DNA of 64,000 nucleotides from Chthoniobacteraceae bacterium. GTDB lineage: Bacteria > Verrucomicrobiota > Verrucomicrobiia > Chthoniobacterales > Chthoniobacteraceae. Below, in pieces: positions 7,815 through 16,431 of the stretch (positions within the stretch are counted from its first letter, which is position 1; the number at the start of each line of letters is the position of its first letter). A program made the position numbers and the translations under genes. The stretch spans positions 62,001 to 126,000 of the forward strand of contig CANFTB010000001.1 of assembly GCA_947449735.1 (NCBI GenBank), written 5' to 3'. The notes beneath the pieces were generated by a model, which ran no database searches, was not told the origin of the DNA, and saw only the letters and a list, made by a program, of their open reading frames with translations.

Positions 7815-10409
7815 ATGAAGCACACAAAAACGGCAGCATCTTTACTGTTCGCGAGTGCTCTGCCTGCATTTGCACAGCAGGCGGCGCCCGCTCCCTCCTT
7901 GCCGGAACCCTACACGGTTCCGATGCTTTCACCCGCTGAAGAGCTCAAGAAGATCCAGCTCCCCGAGGGCTACAGCCTCGAGCTGGTCCTGAGTGAACCC
8001 GACGTCAAGGAGCCGGCGGCGATCGCCTTTGATGGAAACGGCAAAATGTACGTCGTCGAGATGCGCACCTACATGCAGGACGCCGACGGTTCGAACGAAC
8101 ACGCCCCCCTGAGCCGTATTTCGCGACACGAAAGCACTCAGAGGAATGGTGTGTTCGACAAGCACACCGTGTATCTCGACAACCTGATCATTCCCCGCAT
8201 GGTGCTGCCCCTGGACGACCGTGTCCTCGTCGGACTCACGGATACGCTGGACATCACCTCCCATCGCGACACCAACGGCGACGGTGTGGCCGATACCAAG
8301 GAGCTATTCTATCTTGGCGGGCCGCGCGGCGGCAATATGGAGCACCAGCCGAGCGGTCTCGTCTGGGGGATGGATAACTGGATCTACACCACCTACAACT
8401 CCTTCCGCCTGCGCTGGACTCCGAAGGGGGCGGTCAAGGAGCCCACCGCGCCGAACAGCGGACAGTGGGGGCTGGCGCAGGACAACTTCGGCAAGATGTG
8501 GTTTAATAATGCGGGTGGAGAAAAGGGGTTGCTCAATTTCCAAACCCATATCGCCTACGCCGGTCTGAACCATCCCGCGCAGCAGACTCCCGAGTTCATG
8601 GAGGTCTGGCCGGCGCTGGGACTTCCCGACCAGCAGGGTGGGCCAGCCCGTCACCGTCCCGGCCAGTACACGCTGAATCATTTCACCGCCACGTGCGGGC
8701 AGGAGGTGGTGCGTGCGGACAGACTTCCCGCCGACCTGCAAGGGGACATCTTGTTCTCCGAGCCAGTCGGGCGCCTCATCCGGCGCACCAAGGTGTCTGT
8801 CGATGACGGGATCACCAAAATCCGCAACGCCTACGACAAGGCCGAGTTCATCACTTCTACGGACCCCAATTTCCGGATCATCAACATCGCCAACGGGCCG
8901 GACGGCTGCCTCTACCTGGTCGACATGTACCGCGGGATCGTGCAGGAGAGCAACTGGACCAAGCCCGGCAGCTACCTGCGCGGGGTGGTCGAGTCCTACG
9001 GGCTCGACAAGAACGTCGGCCACGGCCGCATTTGGAGACTCGTGCACAAGGATTTCAAGCCGGGGCCGCAGCCCCGGATGCTTGAGGAAACGAGCGCCCA
9101 GCTTGTGGCGCATCTGGCGCATCCAAACGGCTGGTGGAGGGACACCGCCCAGAAGCTGATCATCGTCCGCGGGGACAAGGCGGTGGTGCCCGCGCTTGAA
9201 GCGCAGGTGCGCGACAGCAAAAACGCGATCACCCGGATGCACGCGCTCTGGACGCTGGAGGGCCTGGAGGCGGCAACTCCTGGAATCGTGCGGGCAGCCC
9301 TCAAGGACGCCGATCCGCAGGTGCGCGTATCCGGCATCCGCGTGAGCGAATCCCTGTGGAAAGCGGGGGACAAGTCGCTACAGGGGGACGTGATTGCTCT
9401 TGCGAAGGATGCGGATCCGACGGTGGCGCTGCAGGTCTTGCTCACAGGCAAGCTGCTGGCGTGGGAGAAGTGGAACGACCAGGCGACAAAGCTGATCTCG
9501 GAGAGTGACTCCAAGGGTTACCAGGATCTTGGGAAAATGGCGATGGCGGCGGGCCTTCCTTCCTACCCGAAGGATTTTAGTCCGCAGGATTTGGCTCTTT
9601 TAAAGGAGGGGGAGACCATTTTCCGGGAACTGTGCTTCACCTGCCACGGGCACGACGGGAAGGGGATGCCGCTCGCGGGCGCCGCGCCCGGAACGACCCT
9701 TGCCCCGCCTCTTGCCGGATCAAAGACGGTGGTCGGGCCAGCTGAGGGGCTGATTTCGGTGATGTTGCACGGCATCACGGGGCCTCTGAACGGGAAGACC
9801 TACGAGGCGCAAATGGTCCCGCTGGGAACCAATCCGGACCGCTATCTTTCCGCCATTGGAAGTTACCTCCGGAACAGCTTCAGCAACCGCGGAACCATCC
9901 TCACCGAGGAGGAAGTCGTCCGGGTGCGGCAGGCGACCAAGAACCGGGGCGAGGCATGGACGCAGCAGGAGCTGCTTTCCGCCCTGCCGAATCCGATTCC
10001 GGGCCGCTCGAAGTGGAAGGTGTCCGCCAGCGAGGAAGCGCAGGGAGCCGCCGCGGTACTGGACGGAAACGGACAGACGGCATGGAAGACCAAGGAACCC
10101 CAGCAACCCGGGCAGTGGTTCCAGGTCGAGCTTCCCGACGTGCAAAAGATCCTGGCGGTGAAGATGGACGTTCCCCAGCGTGCCAACACGGCGCCTAAGC
10201 AGGTGCAGGTGGAGGTGAGTCTCGACGGCCAGACTTGGACGAACGTGGGCAAGAAGAGCGGCGGCGCGCCAAGCACCGAGGTGAGCTTCGCCCCGACCGA
10301 AGCCCGGTTTGTGCGGGTGACGCAGCTCGGGGCCGGGAAGGATCCCTGGGCGATTCATGAGATTGAGCTGATCCAGCCCGGAACGATGTTTCCGCTCGTG
10401 AGCCGCTGA
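7815..10409 (+). CDS. PVC-type haem-binding protein with HEAT-like region and discoidin-like C-terminus
   Basis: 864 residues from ATG 7815, which gives a clean signal peptide (MKHTKTAASLLFASALPAFA); the frame also has an in-frame TTG at 7797 that would add six residues. Order of parts: a membrane-bound-dehydrogenase-like beta-propeller (about 35-400, with PEGYSLELVLSEPDVKEPAA and GPDGCLYLVDMYRGI), an alpha-helical HEAT-like region (about 420-585), a cytochrome c domain with Cys607-x-x-Cys610-His611 and a Met ligand further on, and a beta-sandwich resembling F5/8 type C (about 725-860). This is the PVC haem-binding architecture often found in carbohydrate-rich Verrucomicrobia and Planctomycetes. 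It probably oxidises or binds sugars in the periplasm, but no member has a firm function known to me. It is monocistronic, followed by a strong terminator. Confidence 0.88.
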   Translation: MKHTKTAASLLFASALPAFAQQAAPAPSLPEPYTVPMLSPAEELKKIQLPEGYSLELVLSEPDVKEPAAIAFDGNGKMYVVEMRTYMQDADGSNEHAPLSRISRHESTQRNGVFDKHTVYLDNLIIPRMVLPLDDRVLVGLTDTLDITSHRDTNGDGVADTKELFYLGGPRGGNMEHQPSGLVWGMDNWIYTTYNSFRLRWTPKGAVKEPTAPNSGQWGLAQDNFGKMWFNNAGGEKGLLNFQTHIAYAGLNHPAQQTPEFMEVWPALGLPDQQGGPARHRPGQYTLNHFTATCGQEVVRADRLPADLQGDILFSEPVGRLIRRTKVSVDDGITKIRNAYDKAEFITSTDPNFRIINIANGPDGCLYLVDMYRGIVQESNWTKPGSYLRGVVESYGLDKNVGHGRIWRLVHKDFKPGPQPRMLEETSAQLVAHLAHPNGWWRDTAQKLIIVRGDKAVVPALEAQVRDSKNAITRMHALWTLEGLEAATPGIVRAALKDADPQVRVSGIRVSESLWKAGDKSLQGDVIALAKDADPTVALQVLLTGKLLAWEKWNDQATKLISESDSKGYQDLGKMAMAAGLPSYPKDFSPQDLALLKEGETIFRELCFTCHGHDGKGMPLAGAAPGTTLAPPLAGSKTVVGPAEGLISVMLHGITGPLNGKTYEAQMVPLGTNPDRYLSAIGSYLRNSFSNRGTILTEEEVVRVRQATKNRGEAWTQQELLSALPNPIPGRSKWKVSASEEAQGAAAVLDGNGQTAWKTKEPQQPGQWFQVELPDVQKILAVKMDVPQRANTAPKQVQVEVSLDGQTWTNVGKKSGGAPSTEVSFAPTEARFVRVTQLGAGKDPWAIHEIELIQPGTMFPLVSR

Positions 10410-10437
10410 GGCGCAAGGGGCGGTCGGGGTAGTTTGG

Positions 10438-10478
10438 GCGGCGCGGTTCACGCAAGTGGGCCGCGCCGCTTGCTTTTT
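10438..10478 (+). terminator. rho-independent terminator after the haem protein gene
   Basis: A 14-pair stem (10438-10451 with 10456-10469, containing two G-T wobbles) is closed by a GCAA tetraloop of the GNRA type and followed by TTGCTTTTT. It lies 29 bases after the stop of the haem protein gene. The LysR gene converges from the other side, more than 150 bases away. Confidence 0.85.
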
Positions 10479-10635
10479 GGGATGCCAGCGCAGGCGCGGA
10501 GAACATGTTGAGGATGTGCCCGGTACGAGAACTCGGGCCGGAAACTGTTGTCAATTTGACAGACTGTCGAAAACAAAGCACGGGAAGGGGAACTCAAAAT
10601 GCGCGGCGCCAAGCAGGGCGCTGGGACGGGTGAAA

Positions 10636-11610
10636 TTATTTCCGTCTTTTTGCCCCGCCTTTGGAGACCCGCGGGCGCGGGCTAAAAGACGCTTTTTTTT
10701 GCGCTGGCGCTCCCATGAGGTCGCGCGCCACCGATTGGCAGAGGTTGGCAAAAAGGTCCTCCGCGAGGGTGGCGGGGCGAGCGTCTGAGCGCATCACGCA
10801 CCAGCTGCGCCGGAGTCGCTTTCTTCCAAGCGGGATGGAACAGAGTTTTCCGGCATCCATCTCGTTTCGGGCACTCCATTCCGGCAGAACTCCGACGCCT
10901 AAACCAATGCGGATGAATTCTTTGATGGCTTCATCGCTGCCGGTTTCGATGAGAGGTTGAAGCTCCAGTCCCTCTGATTTGAAGTGTTCCCTAATGAGCT
11001 TGTAGGAATCACTTTCGCGGTCTGGGGTGATGAGAGACTGCAGTTCAATCTGCGTGGCGCGTCCCCGGTGTGTCCAGGGATGCGCCGGCGGCACCAGAAA
11101 GCGAAGTTCGTCCTCACCGATGAAAAGAAGGTTAACACCTTTGGCTGAAATTGTTTGAGGGCAAACCGCGAGATCTGCGCGCCCGTCTTCAACGCGCCGC
11201 GCAGCTTCTTCGGCGGAGCACGGGGTCATGGCGATGTGCATGCTGCTGAAGCTTCCTGTAAACTCCCTCAGCACAGGTGGTAAAAGGTACTGGCATGCGC
11301 TCTGGCTCGCGGCAATGCGAAGGCTTGTCTGTTTCCACTCAGGGCGGGAGGCCGCCTTCTTTCGAAGGCTATCCAGCTGGCTGATAAGCTTTTCCACATC
11401 TGAAATCAACTCGCGCCCGGAAGGCGTGAGGGTGATTCCCGCCTTCCCGCGGTCGATGAGCCGGCATCCAAGATCCGCCTCGAGAGAACGCATGGAATGA
11501 CTTAGAGCGGAGGTTGTTAGGCCCAGGTCTCTGGCCGCCTCACCCATGTGCAGACGGTTCGCGATTGCAGCGAAGATGCGCAGTTGGGTGGAGGATATGG
11601 GGCCCGGCAT
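10636..11610 (-). CDS. LysR-family transcriptional regulator
   Basis: 324 residues from the ATG at 11610 (MPGPISSTQLRIFAAIANRL); a longer frame reaches 11703 but its extra residues are not LysR-like. The winged helix-turn-helix spans about residues 5-62 (MGEAARDLGLTTSALSHSMRSLEADLGCRLIDR), followed by a linker helix and a periplasmic-binding-protein-like effector domain (about 90-300). The C-terminus is basic (KKASFSPRPRVSKGGAKRRK). It is divergently placed, 116 bases from the NrtA-like sensor gene at the head of the urt/fmd locus, the classical layout for a LysR regulator controlling its neighbour. Its coinducer, perhaps an amide, urea, nitrate or nitrogen-status signal, is not known. Confidence 0.93.
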   Translation of the reverse strand: MPGPISSTQLRIFAAIANRLHMGEAARDLGLTTSALSHSMRSLEADLGCRLIDRGKAGITLTPSGRELISDVEKLISQLDSLRKKAASRPEWKQTSLRIAASQSACQYLLPPVLREFTGSFSSMHIAMTPCSAEEAARRVEDGRADLAVCPQTISAKGVNLLFIGEDELRFLVPPAHPWTHRGRATQIELQSLITPDRESDSYKLIREHFKSEGLELQPLIETGSDEAIKEFIRIGLGVGVLPEWSARNEMDAGKLCSIPLGRKRLRRSWCVMRSDARPATLAEDLFANLCQSVARDLMGAPAQKKASFSPRPRVSKGGAKRRK

Positions 11611-11726
11611 GGAGGTTGGATGGCGTGGTGTTGAATGAAACTGAACGGTGTGTTGAAAATCTCTCACCGTTTTTATTCGATGTCGAGTCAGCGCCACGGG
11701 CATGTCCGCTGCTAAAGAGCCTGTCC
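11611..11726. promoter_or_regulatory. divergent control region of the amide/urea locus
   Basis: 116 bases between the LysR start and the GTG start of the NrtA-like gene. By layout it should hold the LysR operator and both promoters. No perfect T-N11-A palindrome or strong promoter pair was identified by eye. A purine-rich AAAGAG at 11714-11719 sits 7 bases before the GTG and may be its ribosome binding site. Confidence 0.45.
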
Positions 11727-12857
11727 GTGAGAGCGCAGCTTCAATCCACTCCTAGGGCCAGGATCCGCCCGGTAAGCCGGTCGCAGGCCTTCCGTCTGGG
11801 ATTCGTTCCGATGATTGATGGCGCGCCGCTGATTGCCGCGGCTGAGTTAGGACTTTTTCGAAAGCACGGAGTGGAAGTGCGCCTGAGCCGCGAGGTGGGT
11901 TGGGCGAGTGTGCGTGACCGCCTCGTGCATCAGGAGATTGTTGGAGCACATGCACCGGCGACGATGGCGTTCACACTCTGTTGCGGCCTTGGAAGCCTCG
12001 CGGTGAAGTGTCTGACCGCATGTGTATTATCGTACGGAGGAAGCGCTGTCACTGTTTCGAGCGAGCTTGTCGCAGGCGGAGTCACAGACCCTGCATCCCT
12101 TGCAACCCACATTGCAGGCAAGCGGCTCTCGAGGCCTTTGAGATTCGCCGCGGTTTACGAGTACTCCACGCAACTTGCCAACTTGAAGGCGTGGCTGGCA
12201 TCCGGAGGGATTGCACCCGGGCGGGATGTCGAGATCGTGATGATTCCCTCGCCTCAAGTGCATCGCAGCCTGGCTTCGGGACATATTGACGGCTTCTGCG
12301 TTGCCGAGCCGTGGAGCGCGGCGGCAGAGGCGGAGCAGTCCGGTCGAATCATATTGAACGCCGCGTCGCGGGGAGCAGAGCAGGTGGAGAAAGTCTTCGT
12401 TGTGCTCGAGCGTTTCGAGCGCCAGTTTCCTGATGAGCATCTGGCGATGATTGCAGCCGTGCAGGAAGCTGCAGTTTTTTGCGCTGAGCCGTCCTGCCGC
12501 AAGGACCTGGTGCGCATGTTGGCCCGGCCGGATTATCTGGATGTTTCCACCCAGGTGCTGGCCCGTTCGCTCGCACCCGAGAAGGGGGTGGTGCCTGTGG
12601 GAGGCGTTGCCTTCGGAGCCGGGGAGGCGGGTGCTCCCACCCGTGAACGGGGCCGCGCGGTTTACGATCTTCTAGAGTCCATTGGAGTTCCCGCTGAATG
12701 CCGCGGATTCCGGAAGGACATCATTACAAAAATTTTCCGGGAGGACCTCTACCGCAAGGCGTTGACGCGTCCCCCTTTTCCCTGTCCCGCCGGCGCCGAA
12801 GGAACGGCGCCGGCGAGCCAAATGCCTAGCGTGCTCCACGGAGCGCGTGCGGCCTGA
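11727..12857 (+). CDS. NrtA/NasS-like solute-binding protein without signal peptide
   Basis: 376 residues from GTG 11727, chosen because the upstream frame overlaps the LysR gene and AAAGAG lies 7 bases before this GTG. The fold is that of the NrtA/CmpA nitrate/bicarbonate-binding family: FRLGFVPMIDGAPLIAAAEL near residue 20, ELGLFRKHGVEVRLSRE, AHAPATMAF, a GHIDGFCVAEPWSAAA segment and a C-terminal RxxFP-type end. No signal peptide or lipobox is visible, so it should be cytoplasmic. That fits NasS-like sensors, which bind nitrate in the cytosol and hold an ANTAR antiterminator; no ANTAR gene is seen here. It precedes urtA by 61 bases and probably senses the solute carried by the operon. Ligand is unknown. 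Confidence 0.82.
   Translation: MRAQLQSTPRARIRPVSRSQAFRLGFVPMIDGAPLIAAAELGLFRKHGVEVRLSREVGWASVRDRLVHQEIVGAHAPATMAFTLCCGLGSLAVKCLTACVLSYGGSAVTVSSELVAGGVTDPASLATHIAGKRLSRPLRFAAVYEYSTQLANLKAWLASGGIAPGRDVEIVMIPSPQVHRSLASGHIDGFCVAEPWSAAAEAEQSGRIILNAASRGAEQVEKVFVVLERFERQFPDEHLAMIAAVQEAAVFCAEPSCRKDLVRMLARPDYLDVSTQVLARSLAPEKGVVPVGGVAFGAGEAGAPTRERGRAVYDLLESIGVPAECRGFRKDIITKIFREDLYRKALTRPPFPCPAGAEGTAPASQMPSVLHGARAA
12788..12815 (+). other. perfect 10-bp inverted repeat inside the end of the NrtA-like gene
   Basis: CGCCGGCGCC and its exact complement GGCGCCGGCG are separated by GAAGGAAC. The hairpin lies about 40 bases before the stop codon and 100 before urtA. No T-run follows, so it is not a standard terminator; it could pause transcription or be incidental in GC-rich coding DNA. 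Confidence 0.55.
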
Positions 12858-12918
12858 ACCCGGCTTGCCTGGGTGCTGAAGCACTCCGGCGGCCACAACC
12901 TGCAGACGAACTACGCCC

Positions 12919-14187
12919 ATGAAAATGAAAGACGCATCTATTATGGCAAGTCCCCACAAGGGTAATCACCCGGGCAGCAGGCTGCTGCTGGGGCTGCTTA
13001 CCGCGGTCGCCGGCCTCACCGTGAGCCTCCATGCGGAGGGTCCGCCCACTGCCCAAGTCAACACGACTGGACTTGCGGTCACAGACACTACGGTGACTGT
13101 GGGCCAGTTGCATTCGGCCACCGGTACCATGGCAATCAGCGAAACCGGCTCGATTCAGGCCGAGCAGCTTGCCATCGACCAGATCAACGCCGCAGGGGGT
13201 GTCCTCGGGAGACAGATCAAGGTGATCAAGGAGGACGGCGCCTCCGACTGGCCGACTTTCGCGGAAAAGGCGAAGAAGCTTCTGGTAAAGGACAAGGTCG
13301 CTTCTGTCTTCGGTTGCTGGACTTCGGCATCGCGCAAAGCGGTGCTTCCGGTGTTCGAGAAAGAGAACGGGATGTTGTACTACCCGACCTTTTATGAAGG
13401 CCTCGAGCAGTCCAAGAACGTGATCTACACGGGTCAGGAGGCGACGCAGCAGATTATCGCCGGTCTCGACTGGATCGCGAAGGAGAAGAAGGCGAAGACC
13501 TTTTATCTCATCGGTTCCGACTACATCTGGCCGAGGACATCCAACAAGATTGCCCGGAAGCACATCGAGAATGTTTTGAAGGGAACCGTCGTTGGCGAGG
13601 AGTACTATGCTCTGGGCCACACTCAGTTCGGCTCCCTGATCAACAAGATCAAGCTGAAGAAGCCGGACGTGATCTATGCGATCGTGGTCGGCGGCAGCAA
13701 CGTGTCCTTCTACAAGCAGCTCAAGGCGGCGGGTATCACCAGTGACAAGCAGACGCTTCTCACCATCTCCGTCACCGAGGACGAGGTGCTTGGAATCGGC
13801 GGCGAGAATCTCACGGGATTCTATTCGGCGATGAAGTACTTCCAGAGCCAGGACAATCCGAACAACGCGGCCTTCGTGAAGGCCTTCAAAGACAAGTATG
13901 GCGAGAAGAGCGTGATCGGCGACGTGACCCAGGCTGGTTACCTCGGGCCATGGCTGTGGAAGGCAACCGTCGAGAAAGCTGGCAGCTTCGACGTCGACAA
14001 GATCGCCGCGGCATCCTCCGGGGTTGAGTTCAAGGGTGCGCCCGAGGGCTATGTCCGCATCCACGACACAAACCATCACTTGTGGAGCAAGCTGCGCATC
14101 GGTCAGTGGGGCGCGGACGGTCAGGCCAAGGTTCTCTATGAATCCGGTTTGATTGAGCCCGATCCGTTCCCCAAGGGCTACCAATAG
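12919..14187 (+). CDS. urtA: urea/short-chain amide ABC transporter, substrate-binding protein
   Basis: 422 residues. A signal peptide with a long charged start is followed by a hydrophobic core LLLGLLTAVAGLTV (about 21-36) and probable cleavage after LHA. The mature protein is a type-I periplasmic binding protein: VGQLHSATGTMAISETGSI, AIDQINAAGGVLGRQI, FGCWTSASRKAVLPVFE and GMLYYPTFYEGLEQS are all UrtA/FmdD hallmarks. It binds the solute in the periplasm and delivers it to UrtBC. The neighbouring formamidase makes formamide or similar amides a likely cargo (FmdD in Methylophilus), although the family also includes true urea transporters and no urease is present here. A very strong hairpin follows the stop. 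Confidence 0.92.
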   Translation: MKMKDASIMASPHKGNHPGSRLLLGLLTAVAGLTVSLHAEGPPTAQVNTTGLAVTDTTVTVGQLHSATGTMAISETGSIQAEQLAIDQINAAGGVLGRQIKVIKEDGASDWPTFAEKAKKLLVKDKVASVFGCWTSASRKAVLPVFEKENGMLYYPTFYEGLEQSKNVIYTGQEATQQIIAGLDWIAKEKKAKTFYLIGSDYIWPRTSNKIARKHIENVLKGTVVGEEYYALGHTQFGSLINKIKLKKPDVIYAIVVGGSNVSFYKQLKAAGITSDKQTLLTISVTEDEVLGIGGENLTGFYSAMKYFQSQDNPNNAAFVKAFKDKYGEKSVIGDVTQAGYLGPWLWKATVEKAGSFDVDKIAAASSGVEFKGAPEGYVRIHDTNHHLWSKLRIGQWGADGQAKVLYESGLIEPDPFPKGYQ

Positions 14188-14200
14188 GCAGTCGCGCGGA

Positions 14201-14234
14201 CCCGGGCGCCGTCCGGTAGGGGACGGCGCTCGGG
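14201..14234 (+). other. strong hairpin between urtA and urtB
   Basis: A 14-pair stem with a single G-T wobble (14201-14214 with 14221-14234) encloses a six-base loop GGTAGG, 13 bases after the urtA stop. There is no following T-run. Hairpins at this spot commonly protect the binding-protein mRNA from 3' exonucleases or partly terminate, giving more binding protein than permease. The effect here is inferred. Confidence 0.8.
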
Positions 14235-14300
14235 AGGTGGCAGTTCCTCCCCGGACGCATTCTTCGGCAGATCTCTTAGAAACTCCAACCGACACTCGAA

Positions 14301-15215
14301 ATGAACATTCAGGAGCTTTGGTCAATTTTTATCATGCAGGGGTTCGCGGGAATCAGCCTGTTCAGCGTCCTGCTTTTAATGGGCCTCGGACTGGCGCTGA
14401 TCTTCGGGCAGATGGGGGTGATCAACATGGCCCACGGCGAGTTCATGGCCCTCGGCGCCTACACGACCTATCTTTGTTCCAGTTTGGTCCAGGATCACGC
14501 GCCGGCGCTCCTGCCAGTTTACTTTCCAATCGCCATCGTGCTCGCATTTATTCTGAGCGCGTTGCTGGGTGCGCTCGTGGAGTGGGGGATGATACGCCAC
14601 CTCTACAAGCGGCCCCTCGACACCTTGCTCGCCACCTGGGGCCTGAGCCTGATCTTGCAGCAGACCTACCGCTCGATCTTCGGAGCGCGCGAGGTCACGC
14701 CAACGCTACCCGAGTGGTTGATGGGCTCGTTCAAGCCGACAGACTCCATCGACATTCCCATTAACGGTGTGTTCGTTCTCCTCCTCGCCGGAGCGGTTAC
14801 CGCGGGCCTGATGGTGTTCATGTTCAAGACTGCGTTCGGGCTCCGTCTGCGGGCCACCGTTCAGAACAGGCTCATGAGCGGAGCCGTCGGGATCAACACG
14901 AAGATGGTCGACCGGATGGCCTTCTCGATTGGATGCGGGATCGCGGGCATTGCTGGAGCGGCGTTCACAACCATCGGTTCGACGGGTCCAGACAGCGGGA
15001 GCCGCTACATCGTGGACGCGTTTCTGGTCGTTGTCTTTGGCGGCGCGGCGAACCTGCTTGGCTCACTTGCCTCCGCCTTCGGCATCGCGCAGGCGCAATC
15101 CATCCTCGAGTTCTTTTTGGAGGGAACGAAGGGGAAGGTGGCGACCCTGTTGTTCATCGTGGTGGTGCTGATGTTCCGTCCGCAGGGCCTGTTTCCCAGC
15201 AAGGTGCGCTCGTAG
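14301..15215 (+). CDS. urtB: urea/short-chain amide ABC transporter, permease UrtB
   Basis: 304 residues of mostly hydrophobic sequence with about eight membrane segments, as in LivH-type permeases. Family marks are FGQMGVINMAHGEFMALGAY (residues 34-53), ATWGLSLILQQTYRSIFG and the late GGAANLLGSLASAFGIAQAQ segment. It forms the membrane channel with UrtC. The length matches the UrtB core without the long N-terminal soluble extension found in some UrtB proteins. It starts at ATG 14301, 113 bases after urtA, and is followed by urtC after 31 bases. Confidence 0.93.
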   Translation: MNIQELWSIFIMQGFAGISLFSVLLLMGLGLALIFGQMGVINMAHGEFMALGAYTTYLCSSLVQDHAPALLPVYFPIAIVLAFILSALLGALVEWGMIRHLYKRPLDTLLATWGLSLILQQTYRSIFGAREVTPTLPEWLMGSFKPTDSIDIPINGVFVLLLAGAVTAGLMVFMFKTAFGLRLRATVQNRLMSGAVGINTKMVDRMAFSIGCGIAGIAGAAFTTIGSTGPDSGSRYIVDAFLVVVFGGAANLLGSLASAFGIAQAQSILEFFLEGTKGKVATLLFIVVVLMFRPQGLFPSKVRS

Positions 15216-15246
15216 GCCGTCACTGGGAGAAAACTGGAGTTTATTT

Positions 15247-16431
15247 ATGACGTACAAAAACCTTTTTAAAAGCAAGGCGGAGACGTGGAGCGCGGCAGCC
15301 CTGGCGCTCCTTGTATTGGTTGTCCTTCCGTTGCTGCTGCCGATATTCCGGCTGAACCTGTTCGGGAAGTACCTCACGTTCGGTTTTGTGGGGGTGGGCC
15401 TGGTTCTGCTCTGGGGCCGGTGCGGAATTTTGAGCCTGGGGCAGGGCGTGTTTTTCGGCCTCGGCGGATACTGCATGGCCATGTTTCTGAAGCTCGAGGC
15501 CTCAGATCCGATCAGCACTAAAATCCAGAGCACGCCCGGGATCCCGGACTTCATGGACTGGAACCAGTTGACGTCCCTGCCGTGGTTCTGGGTTCCGTTC
15601 AAAAGCCTGCCGTTCACCATGATTGCGGTCCTCACCATCCCGGCACTGGTTGCGTTCATCATCGGGTGGGCGATGTTCCGTCGGCGCGTCGGCGGTGTTT
15701 ACTTCGCCATCATCACGCAGGCGATTGCGCTGATCATCTCGCTGGGCATCGACGGCAACCAGGGGTTGACCGGCGGACGCAATGGAATCACCGATCTCAG
15801 GACTCTCCTGGGTTGGGACATTCGAAGCACCTCTGCGCAGTATGTTCTCTACTACGTGAGCGCGCTGCTCTTGTTCGCCTGCATTCTGTTTGGGCGCTAT
15901 GTCGTGAACACTCGAATGGGAAGGGTCTTGATGGCGATCCGTGACCGCGAGGACCGGGTGCGGTTTTCCGGGTACGACGTTGCCCTGTACCGGAGCTTCA
16001 TCTTTGCTCTGGCGGCTTTGTTTGCGGGGCTCGGAGGTGCGATGTTTGTGCTTCAGGTGGGGTTTATGTCCCCGTCGTTGATCGGGATCGTGCCGTCGAT
16101 TGAGATGGTGATCTTCGCGGCGGTGGGCGGGCGTTTGTCGGTGATCGGTGCGGTCTACGGGACGCTGATTGTGAATTTGGGCAAGACCACCTTCTCTGAG
16201 GCGTTTCCGGAGATGTGGCTGTTTCTGATGGGAGGCACCTTCATCGCCGTCGTGATGTTCTTCCCTAACGGTCTTGCCGGTCTGACCGAGCCGGGTGGTT
16301 TCTTGTCGAGGCAGTGGCAGAGGTGGGCGCCGAAGTCGCTGTTGTCCGTATTTCGTTCCGAGGTCGAACCGCCCTCGGAAGCCGCAAGCGAAGAATCACT
16401 ACTCAAAGGAGCAACCGAGGGCGTCAAATGA
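15247..16431 (+). CDS. urtC: urea/short-chain amide ABC transporter, permease UrtC
   Basis: 394 residues, LivM-like permease with about ten membrane segments. Recognisable segments are LTFGFVGVGLVLLWGRCGIL, the GQGVFFGLGGYCMAMFLKLE region, the cytoplasmic VLMAIRDREDRVRFSGYDVALYR loop that contacts the ATPases, and the C-terminal FAAVGGRLSVIGAVYGTLIV. It pairs with UrtB. The stop overlaps the start of urtD by four bases (ATGA at 16428-16431), so the two are translationally coupled. A polar Glu-rich tail of about 40 residues ends the protein. Confidence 0.93.
   Translation: MTYKNLFKSKAETWSAAALALLVLVVLPLLLPIFRLNLFGKYLTFGFVGVGLVLLWGRCGILSLGQGVFFGLGGYCMAMFLKLEASDPISTKIQSTPGIPDFMDWNQLTSLPWFWVPFKSLPFTMIAVLTIPALVAFIIGWAMFRRRVGGVYFAIITQAIALIISLGIDGNQGLTGGRNGITDLRTLLGWDIRSTSAQYVLYYVSALLLFACILFGRYVVNTRMGRVLMAIRDREDRVRFSGYDVALYRSFIFALAALFAGLGGAMFVLQVGFMSPSLIGIVPSIEMVIFAAVGGRLSVIGAVYGTLIVNLGKTTFSEAFPEMWLFLMGGTFIAVVMFFPNGLAGLTEPGGFLSRQWQRWAPKSLLSVFRSEVEPPSEAASEESLLKGATEGVK

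Noticed and set aside
12826-14325. Long antisense open frame of about 500 codons over urtA
   Set aside because: It mirrors urtA, a firm family match, and its translation is Leu/Arg/Gly-rich with no recognisable motif. GC-rich third positions keep the opposite frame open.
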